From NCBI GenBank assembly GCA_903959855.1, contig CAJBYR010000055.1, positions 1-37,626 of the forward strand: a stretch of 37,626 bases of DNA, read 5' to 3'. A program made the position numbers and the translations under genes. Within the stretch, counting starts at the first letter, position 1; each line of letters starts with the position of its first letter. Of the stretch, positions 17,960-25,718 are shown in pieces. The notes below the pieces were generated by a model, which had not been told where the DNA came from, made no database searches, and was given only the letters and a program-made list of their open reading frames with translations. Source of the stretch: an uncultured beta proteobacterium. Its GTDB lineage: Bacteria > Pseudomonadota > Gammaproteobacteria > Burkholderiales > Rhodocyclaceae.

Positions 17960-19099
17960 TTACTGCACCAGCTTCCAGGTGCCATTCTCGACGCGCACCA
18001 TGACACGGGCACGGGCATCGAGGCCGGCATGGTCGGTCGGGCTGTAGTTGTATACGCCCGTCGTCGCCACCAGATTCTTGGTCGCTTCGATCTCGTCGCG
18101 CAAGGCCTTGCGGAACTCGGGCGTGCCCGGCTTGGCCTTTTTCAGCGCGCGGGTCGCCGCGCCGTCGAGCACCATCCAGGCATCCCATGCCAGCGCCGCA
18201 AACAGGGAGCGCGAGCCCTTGCCGTGGGCCGTCTCGTACTTCTGCAGGAACTCAAGGGCGACCTTCTTTGACGGGTGGCTATCCGGAAGCTGTTCGGCGA
18301 CCAGATTGGGCCCGACCGGCAGCAATGCACCTTCCACCAGTTTGCCGCCGACGCGCAGGAAATCACCGTTGGCCACGCCATGTGTCTGGTAGATCTTGCC
18401 CTTGTAGCCACGCTCCACCAGCGTAGCTTGCGGCAACACGCCAGGGGTGCCGGCAGCGCCGATGAGAATGGCTTCCGGCGCCGCCGAAACCAGCTTGAGG
18501 ACCTGTGCGGTGACACTGGTATCGGAACGGCCGTAGACCTCCTTGCCCACGATCTTGATATTGGCCGCCTGGGTCAGCTTCGAGAACTCGGCGTACCAAC
18601 CCTCGCCGTAGGCATCCGAGAACCCGAGATAGGCGACTGTCTTGATCCCCGTCTTGACCATGTGCTCGACAATGCCACCGGCAACCAGCGAGTCGTTCTG
18701 CGGAATCTTGAACACCCAGGCGCGCTTTTCATCAACGGGCTCGACAATGCGGGCGGATGCCGCCAACGCGATCAGGGGCGTGCGCTTTTCGAATACCACA
18801 TCGATCATCGCCAGTGTGCTGGGCGTAATCGATGAGCCGATAACGACATCGACCATATTCTCGTTGATCAGCTTGTGGGTGTTCTTCACGGCGGCGGATG
18901 GGTCCGTCGCATCATCTAGGATAAAGAACTCCACCGGGGTGCCGGCAATCGATTTCGGAAGAAGCGCGAAAACGTTCTTCTCCGGAATGCCCAGCGACGC
19001 CGCCGGGCCCGTCGCCGCCAGCGTTACCCCCACCTTGATTTGTGCCGCGACCGACGTGGCCACCAGCGCCGTTGCCAAAACTGCGAGCAGCTTCTTCAT
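17960..19099 (-). CDS. ABC transporter periplasmic substrate-binding protein (Liv/aromatic type), second orphan copy
   Basis: A 379-residue type I periplasmic binding protein. The start at ATG 19099 has AAAGGAGGAGAGG upstream and opens a Sec signal peptide, MKKLLAVLATALVATSVAAQ. The mature protein starts IKVGVTLAATGPAASLGIPEKN, with ILDDATDPSAAVKNTHKL and GFSDAYGEGWYAEFSKL following. It is a paralogue of the protein at 2344-3495. No permease or ATPase genes are next to it. It has its own promoter (19243-19271) that is nearly identical to the promoter of the Rieske/corrinoid operon, and its own terminator. The inference is that it captures the substrate, or a relative of it, handled by that operon. 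Confidence 0.92.
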   Translation of the reverse strand: MKKLLAVLATALVATSVAAQIKVGVTLAATGPAASLGIPEKNVFALLPKSIAGTPVEFFILDDATDPSAAVKNTHKLINENMVDVVIGSSITPSTLAMIDVVFEKRTPLIALAASARIVEPVDEKRAWVFKIPQNDSLVAGGIVEHMVKTGIKTVAYLGFSDAYGEGWYAEFSKLTQAANIKIVGKEVYGRSDTSVTAQVLKLVSAAPEAILIGAAGTPGVLPQATLVERGYKGKIYQTHGVANGDFLRVGGKLVEGALLPVGPNLVAEQLPDSHPSKKVALEFLQKYETAHGKGSRSLFAALAWDAWMVLDGAATRALKKAKPGTPEFRKALRDEIEATKNLVATTGVYNYSPTDHAGLDARARVMVRVENGTWKLVQ

Positions 19100-19242
19100 C
19101 CTCTCCTCCTTTGATTGTCTTGTAATGGTATTGCCGCAACGTATCGGTTGCGGCAATCCGTCGTCTGTGCCACCGGTGCCCCGAATGCAAGCGCGACAAG
19201 CAGGACGATACAACATTCCCGGCCCGCCAAGGGCGCAGATTC

Positions 19243-19271
19243 ATAGTAGTGGTTGCGAGGTTATGTGTAAA
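19243..19271 (-). promoter_or_regulatory. Promoter of the binding-protein gene, matching the Rieske operon promoter
   Basis: On the minus strand TTTACA (19271-19266), 17 bp, then TACTAT (19248-19243). The -35 sits in the block TTCAATTTACACATAA (to 19261), which differs at one base from the block at 20270-20285. The predicted transcript has a leader of about 135 bases before the ATG. See the matching feature at 20270-20303. Confidence 0.7.
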
Positions 19272-19328
19272 TTGAAGCCCGGAAATAAACATTATTAGGC
19301 TGATTCATACCACTCCACGAGCCCGACC

Positions 19329-20252
19329 TCACTCGGGATAGCTCTCGAAGATCCCCTTGACCAGGTGCCTCAGCCAACTGTTGGCTTCATCGTGGTGAAA
19401 GCGTGGATGCCAGTGCTGCCTCAGCGCAAAACGCGGCAACTGCAGCGGCGTGTCGACAATCCGGATCGCCTTGTATTCCGAAAAAATGCGCCCCAATTCA
19501 CGCGGCACGGTGGCGATCAGGTCCATATTCTGGGCAATCAACAGCGGCACGGCAAGGAAGTGCGGCGTAGTGAGGAAGATGCGCCGCGCCCTGCCGTACT
19601 CGTCGATCACGCCATCGTAGTATTGATCGGCCTTTTCCGCGAGCGAAACGACGATGTGCTGCATCTCGAAAAACATGTCCTCGGTGAGCGTGGGCCCGAT
19701 ACGCAGATTGCGTCGATTGACGATGGTCACGAAGGGGTGGGTAAACAGTTGCTGCTGAAACAGACCCGGCGGAATGGCGTGCAGCGACCCGATTGCCAGA
19801 TCGACGTTTCCGGATTCAAGCGCCGCGAATATCTGTTTCGGCGGCAACTGCAGGGTCCGGATGCTGCAACCGGGCGCCTGCTCGCGCAGGGCATCAATCA
19901 GCGGCGGCAAAAACACCAGTTCGCCCATGTCGGTCATGCACAGACTGAAAACACGCTTTGCTTTTGCAGCATCGAAGCGCGTATTCACCAGCAGGTCACT
20001 GCGGATGGTTCCCATCACCGAGAGCACCGATGGGGCCAACGCTGATGCTCGCGGCGTCGGCTTCATTCCTTCGCCGGTCTTGACGAACAGCGGGTCGTCG
20101 AAAAAGCTGCGCAAGCGCTTCAAGGCATGGCTCATGGCGCTTTGCGACATTCCCAGTTCATCCGCCGCGCGCGACACGCTTTGCTCGCGTATCAAGGCAT
20201 CGAACACGGCAACAAGATTGAGATCCAGATCAGCTTTATGCAGAATTTTCAT
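19329..20252 (-). CDS. LysR-type transcriptional regulator
   Basis: A 307-residue LysR protein. The N-terminal winged HTH reads DLNLVAVFDALIREQSVSRA, then ADELGMSQSAMSHALKRLR, typical of the NahR/NodD/LinR branch, and the C-terminal part is the periplasmic-binding-like effector domain (VNRRNLRIG, FLTTPHFLAVPLLIAQNMD). It is divergent from the Rieske/corrinoid operon across 103 bp and lies just upstream, on the same strand, of the binding-protein gene that has the same promoter core. It is thus the first candidate to control both, responding to the substrate or an intermediate. A TATTAT -10 for its own transcription falls at 20287-20282, inside the shared block, so autoregulation is likely. 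Confidence 0.93.
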   Translation of the reverse strand: MKILHKADLDLNLVAVFDALIREQSVSRAADELGMSQSAMSHALKRLRSFFDDPLFVKTGEGMKPTPRASALAPSVLSVMGTIRSDLLVNTRFDAAKAKRVFSLCMTDMGELVFLPPLIDALREQAPGCSIRTLQLPPKQIFAALESGNVDLAIGSLHAIPPGLFQQQLFTHPFVTIVNRRNLRIGPTLTEDMFFEMQHIVVSLAEKADQYYDGVIDEYGRARRIFLTTPHFLAVPLLIAQNMDLIATVPRELGRIFSEYKAIRIVDTPLQLPRFALRQHWHPRFHHDEANSWLRHLVKGIFESYPE

Positions 20253-20269
20253 AATGCCTATGCGGTTTG

Positions 20270-20303
20270 TTCGATTTACACATAATACGTGAACTTCTAG
20301 TAT
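20270..20303 (+). promoter_or_regulatory. Promoter of the Rieske/corrinoid operon with 16-bp shared block
   Basis: TTTACA (20275-20280), 17 bp, TAGTAT (20298-20303). The block TTCGATTTACACATAA (20270-20285) recurs with one change, in reverse orientation, at 19276-19261 before the binding-protein gene, and the -10 follows at the same distance there (TACTAT). Spacing, orientation and both hexamers are kept, which makes chance unlikely. The boxes are imperfect, as expected for an activator-dependent promoter. Confidence 0.72.
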
Positions 20304-20308
20304 TCACG
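20288..20308. promoter_or_regulatory. Inverted repeat over the -10 of the Rieske operon promoter
   Basis: CGTGAA-N9-TTCACG is a perfect 6-bp-arm dyad that spans the predicted -10 (20298-20303) and start point. It lies in the lysR/Rieske intergenic region and has no copy before the binding-protein gene. It may be a site for the LysR protein or for a separate repressor; which is not decided by sequence. Confidence 0.5.
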
Positions 20309-20355
20309 GAACGTCCCGCAAAGCGGACGCGCCGGAGATTACGGAGGAGCTGATC

Positions 20356-21393
20356 ATGTTCATCAAGAACTGCTGGTATGTGGCCGCCTGGGACACCGAG
20401 GTCCCGGCCGACGGATTCCTGACGCGGACCATCACCGGTGTGCCGGTCGTACTTTGGCGTGACTCCACCGGCAAAATAGTTGCTTTCGAGGACCGCTGCT
20501 GCCACCGTGGCGCGCCCTTGTCGAAAGGTCGCCGCGAAGGCGATTGCCTGCGCTGCATGTACCATGGCCTGAAGTTCGACCGCAGCGGCACCTGCGTTGA
20601 AATCCCCTCGCAAAAGACTATCCCGCCGCAAGCCAGGGTGCGCAGCTTCCCTGTCGTCGAAACCCATCGCTGGGTCTGGATCTGGATGGGCGACGCCGCA
20701 GCGGCCGACACGGCCCTGGTTCCGGATACCCACTGGCTCAACGATCCCGCCTGGCGCAGCAACGACGGCTACATTCACTACGATGTCGGCTACCTTCTGA
20801 TCGCCGACAACCTGCTCGATTTTTCGCACTTGCCTTACGTCCATCCGACGACGCTCGGCGGCAGCGAAGACTATGCCAAGGTGGTACCGAAGGTGGAACG
20901 CACAGCGCGCGGGGTCAAGGTCACCCGCTGGACAATCGATACCGAAGCGCCGGGTTTCATCCAGAAAGTGCGCCCGTTCGCCGGCCGCGTCGACCGCTGG
21001 AACATCTACGACTTCGTCATGCCTGGGGTACTGCTGATGGATTCCGGGATGGCGCTCACCGGTACCGGCGCACCGGACGGAAATCGCATCGACGCCGCCG
21101 AATTCCGCGGCTGCCAGGCGCTGACACCGGAAACCGAAAACTCCACCCACTACTTCTTCGCCCATCCACACAACTTCCTGATCGACCGCCCGGATGTCAC
21201 GACATCAATCCATCAGAGCGTAGTCACCGCGTTCGCCGAAGATCGCGAAATGATCATGGCCCAGCAAACATCGCTGTCGCAGGACGGCGGATTCAAGATG
21301 GTCAATCTCGGCATCGATTCGGCGCTCACGCAGTTCCGCTGGATGGTAAGCCGCCAGATCGAGGAAGAAAGCAAGCATGCCGCAGCCGCCTGA
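20356..21393 (+). CDS. Rieske non-haem iron oxygenase, VanA/DdmC-like O-demethylase type
   Basis: A 345-residue oxygenase subunit of the length of vanillate and dicamba O-demethylases. The Rieske [2Fe-2S] ligands are in CCHRGA (C-x-H) and CMYHG (C-x2-H); the mononuclear iron region is DNLLDFSHLPYVH, with the Asp bridge and two His. The C-terminal stretch TPETENSTHYFFAHPHNF is very like the same region of dicamba monooxygenase. The start ATG 20356 follows GGAGGAG. Family enzymes use O2 and electrons from a VanB-type reductase to oxidise a methoxy or N-methyl carbon, releasing formaldehyde. The next gene encodes that reductase and overlaps by 17 bp. Substrate is not known. It is the first gene of the operon that also encodes a corrinoid methyl-transfer system. 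Confidence 0.92.
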   Translation: MFIKNCWYVAAWDTEVPADGFLTRTITGVPVVLWRDSTGKIVAFEDRCCHRGAPLSKGRREGDCLRCMYHGLKFDRSGTCVEIPSQKTIPPQARVRSFPVVETHRWVWIWMGDAAAADTALVPDTHWLNDPAWRSNDGYIHYDVGYLLIADNLLDFSHLPYVHPTTLGGSEDYAKVVPKVERTARGVKVTRWTIDTEAPGFIQKVRPFAGRVDRWNIYDFVMPGVLLMDSGMALTGTGAPDGNRIDAAEFRGCQALTPETENSTHYFFAHPHNFLIDRPDVTTSIHQSVVTAFAEDREMIMAQQTSLSQDGGFKMVNLGIDSALTQFRWMVSRQIEEESKHAAAA

Positions 21394-22339
21394 CACCCTC
21401 AACCTGAGGGTTGCCGCGCGCCGGGCCATTGCCGATGAGGTCGTCGAGTTGGAGTTGCGGTCGATCGACAACGCGCAACTGCCTGGCTTTGAACCCGGCG
21501 CGCACATCGACGTCCATCTCGCGAACGGCATGGTGCGCCAGTATTCACTCGCCAACTATCAGCCTGCCCCCGACAGCTACACTATCGCCGTCGGCCTCGC
21601 AGTCGCCTCGCGCGGCGGATCGAAACACATCCACGAGTCAATTGCGGTTGGCGACCTTCTGCCGGTCAGCTTGCCGCGCAACAGTTTCCCACTCGATCCG
21701 GCTGCGGCAGGCTATGTCTTCATCGCTGGCGGCATCGGCATCACGCCCATCATGAGCATGGTCCGCTGGTGCGAAATGTCGCGCACGCCCTGGCGCCTGC
21801 TTTACAGTGCCAGAAGCCGGCAACGCGCTGCCTACGCCGAGCAACTGGCCGCGCTCGGCGGCGAGCGCGTCCATCTGCATTTCGATGACATTACCGGCAG
21901 CTTTGCCGACCTCGACAACTACCTCGCCAAATTGCGCGCCGAAGACCAGGTCTATTGCTGCGGTCCCGAACCATTGATGCAGGCCGTCGGCCGGGCTGCG
22001 GCACACCATCCGGCCAGTCATGTTCGCTTCGAGCACTTCAGCGTTGTACCCACCGATGCGCCGTCACTGAATCACGCCTTCACGGTGCGTTTGACGCAGA
22101 GCGCACGCGACCTTCCGGTTCCAGCCGACATCAGCATCCTTGATGCCCTAGATCTGGCCGGCATCGCACATCCCTTCGGCTGCCGGGAGGGGCTATGCCG
22201 AAGCTGCGAAGCCGAGGTCTGCGGTGGCATTCCCGACCATCGCGATTTCGTGCTATCGGACGAAGAACGCGCAGCCAACCGCAGCATCATGGTTTGCGTA
22301 TCACGGTCGAAGTCCGACTGCCTGGAACTGAAACTCTAG
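21377..22339 (+). CDS. VanB-like phthalate-dioxygenase-family reductase (FMN, NADH, 2Fe-2S)
   Basis: A 320-residue reductase. Order: flavin domain with RQYSLANYQ, the FMN-binding counterpart of RxYS; NAD domain with FIAGGIGITPIMSM near residue 113 and CCGPEPLMQAV near 194; C-terminal plant-type ferredoxin domain with CREGLCRSC and a distant Cys in MVCVSRS. This is the standard electron donor for class IA/VanAB-type Rieske oxygenases. The start overlaps the oxygenase gene by 17 bp, so the two are coupled. Because a MetV-MetF-type protein begins 9 bp downstream, the reductase might also give electrons to that enzyme or to the corrinoid reactivator; this is speculation. Confidence 0.92.
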   Translation: MPQPPDTLNLRVAARRAIADEVVELELRSIDNAQLPGFEPGAHIDVHLANGMVRQYSLANYQPAPDSYTIAVGLAVASRGGSKHIHESIAVGDLLPVSLPRNSFPLDPAAAGYVFIAGGIGITPIMSMVRWCEMSRTPWRLLYSARSRQRAAYAEQLAALGGERVHLHFDDITGSFADLDNYLAKLRAEDQVYCCGPEPLMQAVGRAAAHHPASHVRFEHFSVVPTDAPSLNHAFTVRLTQSARDLPVPADISILDALDLAGIAHPFGCREGLCRSCEAEVCGGIPDHRDFVLSDEERAANRSIMVCVSRSKSDCLELKL

Positions 22340-22348
22340 GGTCTAGCC

Positions 22349-23764
22349 GTGTTGGCCCTCCGCTACTGGTCGGTGCGCCACGCCCGGGGACTGGCCCGCG
22401 CTTACGACTTTCTGGCATCACTTGCACCGTGGCTTGCCCCACTGGCCAGAATCATCGGAATAGCCAGGGTGGAAGCCGCGTTGCGCCCCGTCGAGCGCCT
22501 CGCAAAAACGACCTTGTTCGATTGCCGCATGTGCGGCCAGTGCGTGCTTTCAGCGACCGGAATGGCCTGCCCGATGAATTGCGCCAAGGAAATGCGCAAT
22601 GGCCCCTGTGGCGGCGTAAGGCCGGACGGCAGTTGCGAAGTCCACCCCTCTCTGCGCTGTACCTGGACTGAAGCCGTCGCCGGCGCCAACAGGATCGCCG
22701 CCGATCGCGGAGCCCGCCCGACACCATTGCTGCCGGCGATCGACCAGCGCCGACATGGCGCCTCGACTTGGATTCAGGTACTTCAGGGCCGCCCCGACCC
22801 GGCGTTCCAGCCAGCCGTCGGCGAGCGAGTGACGCGCGCAACCGGGCAAGGAGGGCTTGAGCAAGCCTGCAACTCCGGTCGTCTGGTCGTCACTGTTGAA
22901 GTTGCACCACCGGATTCGGCGCGTCCCGAACCCCTGCTGCGGCGAGCCCGGCTGTTTGAAGGCCTGGTCGACGCCATCAATATTACCGACGGCGCCGGCG
23001 GCAACTGCCACATGTCCAGCGTCGCCGCCTCGGCCATTCTGGCCGAACATGGCCACACGCCGGTCTATCAGATCGCCTGCCGTGATCGCAATCGGATTGC
23101 CATCCAGGGGGACATCCTTGGTGCCGCTGCGCTCGGCGTCAGGAACATACTGTGCCTGACCGGTGACGATGTCAGCCAGGGTGACCATCCCGAGGCCAAG
23201 CCCGTGTTCGACCTGGATGCGGTTTCGCTGCTCCACATCACCCGTGGCATGTGTGATCGAGGGGAGTTTGCCTCCGGTCGCAAGTTGCAGGAGGCCCCCG
23301 ACCTGTTCATCGGCGCAACGACGAATCCCTTTGTGCCGCCGTTTTCCGATCGCATCGCGAATCTGGAAAACAAGGTGCTGGCCGGAGCGCGCTTCATCCA
23401 GACGCAGTTCTGCTTCGACCTCAAGCGCTTTGAAGCCTTCATGCACCAAGTGCGACAGCGCGGACTCGACCGCCGCGCCCATATCATCGTCGGTGTCGGA
23501 ACCCTGAATTCGGCAAGGGCCTTGCGCTGGATGGCCGAGAACGTTCCTGGCGTATATATCCCGCCGGAGGTGCTGGCCAGAGTCGAATCCGCATCCGACC
23601 AGGCGCGCGAGGCACGCCTGGTATGCGGCGAAATAATGCGAGCCGTCACCAGGATCCCCGGGGTCGCCGGCATTCACCTCATGGGCCACCGCAACGAGGA
23701 GGTACTCGCCGAAATCATTGACGAGCACGACTTGCGTCGGCAGCCGCGTTTGTATACCGTCTGA
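22349..23764 (+). CDS. Methylenetetrahydrofolate reductase with N-terminal MetV-like cysteine-rich domain
   Basis: A 471-residue protein starting with GTG at 22349. Residues 59-104 hold eight cysteines (C59, C62, C65, C74, C78, C87, C96, C104) in DCRMCGQCVLSATGMACPMN and NGPCGGVRPDGSCEV, the pattern of the MTHFR C-terminal/MetV domain that binds zinc or iron-sulfur clusters. From about residue 170 a MetF TIM barrel follows (VVTVEVAPP, INITDGAGG, CRDRNRIAIQGDILGA, NILCLTGDDV, FIQTQFCFD). In acetogens MetV and MetF are separate subunits of the enzyme; here they are fused, V before F. In this operon it would oxidise methyl-THF made by the corrinoid system to methylene-THF. The C-terminal helical regulatory domain of eukaryotic enzymes is absent. 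Confidence 0.9.
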   Translation: MLALRYWSVRHARGLARAYDFLASLAPWLAPLARIIGIARVEAALRPVERLAKTTLFDCRMCGQCVLSATGMACPMNCAKEMRNGPCGGVRPDGSCEVHPSLRCTWTEAVAGANRIAADRGARPTPLLPAIDQRRHGASTWIQVLQGRPDPAFQPAVGERVTRATGQGGLEQACNSGRLVVTVEVAPPDSARPEPLLRRARLFEGLVDAINITDGAGGNCHMSSVAASAILAEHGHTPVYQIACRDRNRIAIQGDILGAAALGVRNILCLTGDDVSQGDHPEAKPVFDLDAVSLLHITRGMCDRGEFASGRKLQEAPDLFIGATTNPFVPPFSDRIANLENKVLAGARFIQTQFCFDLKRFEAFMHQVRQRGLDRRAHIIVGVGTLNSARALRWMAENVPGVYIPPEVLARVESASDQAREARLVCGEIMRAVTRIPGVAGIHLMGHRNEEVLAEIIDEHDLRRQPRLYTV

Positions 23765-23785
23765 CTATCACAACAAGGGAGGAAC

Positions 23786-24451
23786 ATGATGAGCGACATG
23801 ACCGACAAAGAGCGGCAGTTGGTGGAGTGGCTGTCCGACATGAACGAGGACGATGCCCTGGACCTGGCCAAGAAGATGCTGCTGGAAGAAGGCGTCTCGC
23901 CGCTGCGCGTTCTGGAACTCTGCCGCAACGCCATGGACATCGTCGGCAAGCGCTTCGAGGAAGGCGAGTATTTCCTCCCTGAACTGGTGCTGGCCGGTGA
24001 GATGCTGGAAACCATCGGCGCCATCGCCAAGCCCCTGATCACGCATGCGCCCGGCGAGGAGCCAAAGAAGCTCGGCAAGGTGCTGATCGGCACGGTCCAT
24101 GGCGACCTGCACGACATCGGCAAGAACATCGTCAGCTTCATGCTCGACATCAACGGCTTCGACGTCAAGGATATCGGGATCGATGTGCCGGTGAAGACCT
24201 TCATCGAGGAGATCCGCGCCTACGAACCCGATGTGGTCGGGCTGTCGGGCTTCCTGACCCTGGCCTTCGACTCGATGAAGGAAACCATCGCGGCCTTCGA
24301 GAAGGAAGGGATGCGCCAGCAGTTCAAGGTGATGATCGGTGGCGGGCAGATCGACGAGACGGTGCGCGCCTATACCGGCGCCGATGCCTTCGGCATCAAC
24401 GCGGTGGAGGCGGTGAACCTGTGCCGCAGCTGGACGGAGAAGGCCGCATGA
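23786..24451 (+). CDS. Corrinoid (B12-binding) methyl-carrier protein
   Basis: A 221-residue protein of the MtaC/MtbC/MtvC type. Residues 1-90 form the helical cap domain (EEGEYFLPELVLAGEM), and from about 97 the Rossmann-like cobalamin domain begins. GDLHDIGKN gives D107-x-H109-x-x-G112, whose His is the lower cobalt ligand in base-off/His-on binding; VVGLSGFLTLAFDSM and MIGGGQI complete the B12 pocket. GGGAGGAAC precedes the start; the second codon is also ATG and cannot be excluded. Its stop overlaps the methyltransferase start (ATGA). It should carry the methyl group between the two methyltransferases of the operon. Confidence 0.95.
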   Translation: MMSDMTDKERQLVEWLSDMNEDDALDLAKKMLLEEGVSPLRVLELCRNAMDIVGKRFEEGEYFLPELVLAGEMLETIGAIAKPLITHAPGEEPKKLGKVLIGTVHGDLHDIGKNIVSFMLDINGFDVKDIGIDVPVKTFIEEIRAYEPDVVGLSGFLTLAFDSMKETIAAFEKEGMRQQFKVMIGGGQIDETVRAYTGADAFGINAVEAVNLCRSWTEKAA

Positions 24452-25713
24452 ATACCGCCACCCAACCCGCCACCGACGCCAAGGCCGCCTACGACGCACG
24501 CTGGAAGCGCATCCTCGATTGCGTCGCCCTGAAACAGGCGGATCGCATGCCGGTGATCATGTATGCCACGTACTGGCTGGCGCGCTACGGCGGCATCAGC
24601 AACAAGGAGCTGATGTACAACTATGAGAAGACGGCCGAGATATCCGAACGCGCCGTGCTTGAATTCGAACCCGATGCCTGTATTTCGCTGGTCGGCGCCA
24701 ATGCCCTGGGGCGGGTGTTCGAGGCCACCGATTACAAGCAACTGAAGTGGCCGGGACACGGTGTCGGTGACGACCAGCCCTACCAGTATCTCGACCGTGA
24801 GTACATGAAGGCCGACGAGCTCGGCGAACTGGTACGCGACCCCACCGCCTTCTACCTCAACAAGTATCTGCCGCGGATCTTCGGCGCCTTTGAAGGCTTC
24901 GAGCACTTTCCGGCACTTCCGGGCATGTTCTATTTCCGTGCCATCACCGGCCTGCGCCCCTTCGCCAATCCCGACTTGCGCAAGGCACTGCGACGCGTGC
25001 TCGATGCCGCTGACGAAGTCGAGATCTACATGAACCACGCCGGACAGTGGAACCGCCGCATTGCCTCGCTCGGCTTTCCACTGATCAATGGCAGTGCATC
25101 CGGTGCACCCTATGACGTGCTTGCAGACTATTTCCGCGGTGCGACAGGAATGATGAAGGACCTGTTCCGCCACAAAGAGCAGTTGCTCGAAGCCATCGAC
25201 ATGATGCGGCGCAATCTGGTGCGCATGACCATTGCCAATGCCAAGGCATCGGGCAACCCCATCGTCTTCATCCCCATCCACTGGGCGCCGGACGCCTTCA
25301 TGTCGCCCAAGCAGTTCGAGACCTTCTGGTGGCCGAGCTTCCGCCAGATGATGGTCGAACTGATCGAGGCCGATTTGATCCCCATGCCGCTATGGGAATC
25401 TGACTGCACCAAGCGCCTGGAGATCATCAAGGACGTGCCTGCCGGAAAATGCATTTACTGGTTCGAACGTACCGACATTGTCAAAGCCTACGAGGTTCTT
25501 GGCGACCGGGTGGCATTGCGCGGCAACCTCTCGCCCTCGATGATGACCACCGGCACACCGGCTGACGTCGATGCCGCGGTCAAGCGGCTGGTCGACGAAA
25601 TCTGGAACAAGGGTGGCAGCCTGATGCTGGATACAGCCTTTGGCATTCCCGACGAAACCCCGGTTGAAAACGTTCGCGCAATGTTCGATTCGGCGCGCAA
25701 GTACGCCGGCTGA
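24448..25713 (+). CDS. UroD/MtaA-family corrinoid methyltransferase (candidate methyltransferase I)
   Basis: A 421-residue protein of the uroporphyrinogen-decarboxylase fold used by MtaA, CmuA and acetogen methyltransferases. The start ATG 24448 overlaps the corrinoid-protein stop by ATGA and has GGAGAAGG before it; the track start at 24421 is inside the upstream gene. The fold landmarks include RMPVIMYATYW at the N-terminus, RGNLSPSMMTTGTPADV and a C-terminal FGIPDETPVENV. In MtaA-type enzymes zinc is held by a His-x-Cys pair and a later Cys; here the corresponding places read PLWESDC and TAFGI, so the metal site differs. Genuine haem UroD is unlikely because of its context. The role inferred is methyl transfer from an unknown methylated substrate to the corrinoid protein. 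Confidence 0.85.
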   Translation: MNTATQPATDAKAAYDARWKRILDCVALKQADRMPVIMYATYWLARYGGISNKELMYNYEKTAEISERAVLEFEPDACISLVGANALGRVFEATDYKQLKWPGHGVGDDQPYQYLDREYMKADELGELVRDPTAFYLNKYLPRIFGAFEGFEHFPALPGMFYFRAITGLRPFANPDLRKALRRVLDAADEVEIYMNHAGQWNRRIASLGFPLINGSASGAPYDVLADYFRGATGMMKDLFRHKEQLLEAIDMMRRNLVRMTIANAKASGNPIVFIPIHWAPDAFMSPKQFETFWWPSFRQMMVELIEADLIPMPLWESDCTKRLEIIKDVPAGKCIYWFERTDIVKAYEVLGDRVALRGNLSPSMMTTGTPADVDAAVKRLVDEIWNKGGSLMLDTAFGIPDETPVENVRAMFDSARKYAG

Positions 25714-25718
25714 GCACC

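Noticed and set aside
24448-25713. Haem-biosynthesis uroporphyrinogen decarboxylase (hemE)
   Set aside because: Only the fold is shared; the gene overlaps the corrinoid-protein gene and sits in a methyl-transfer operon.
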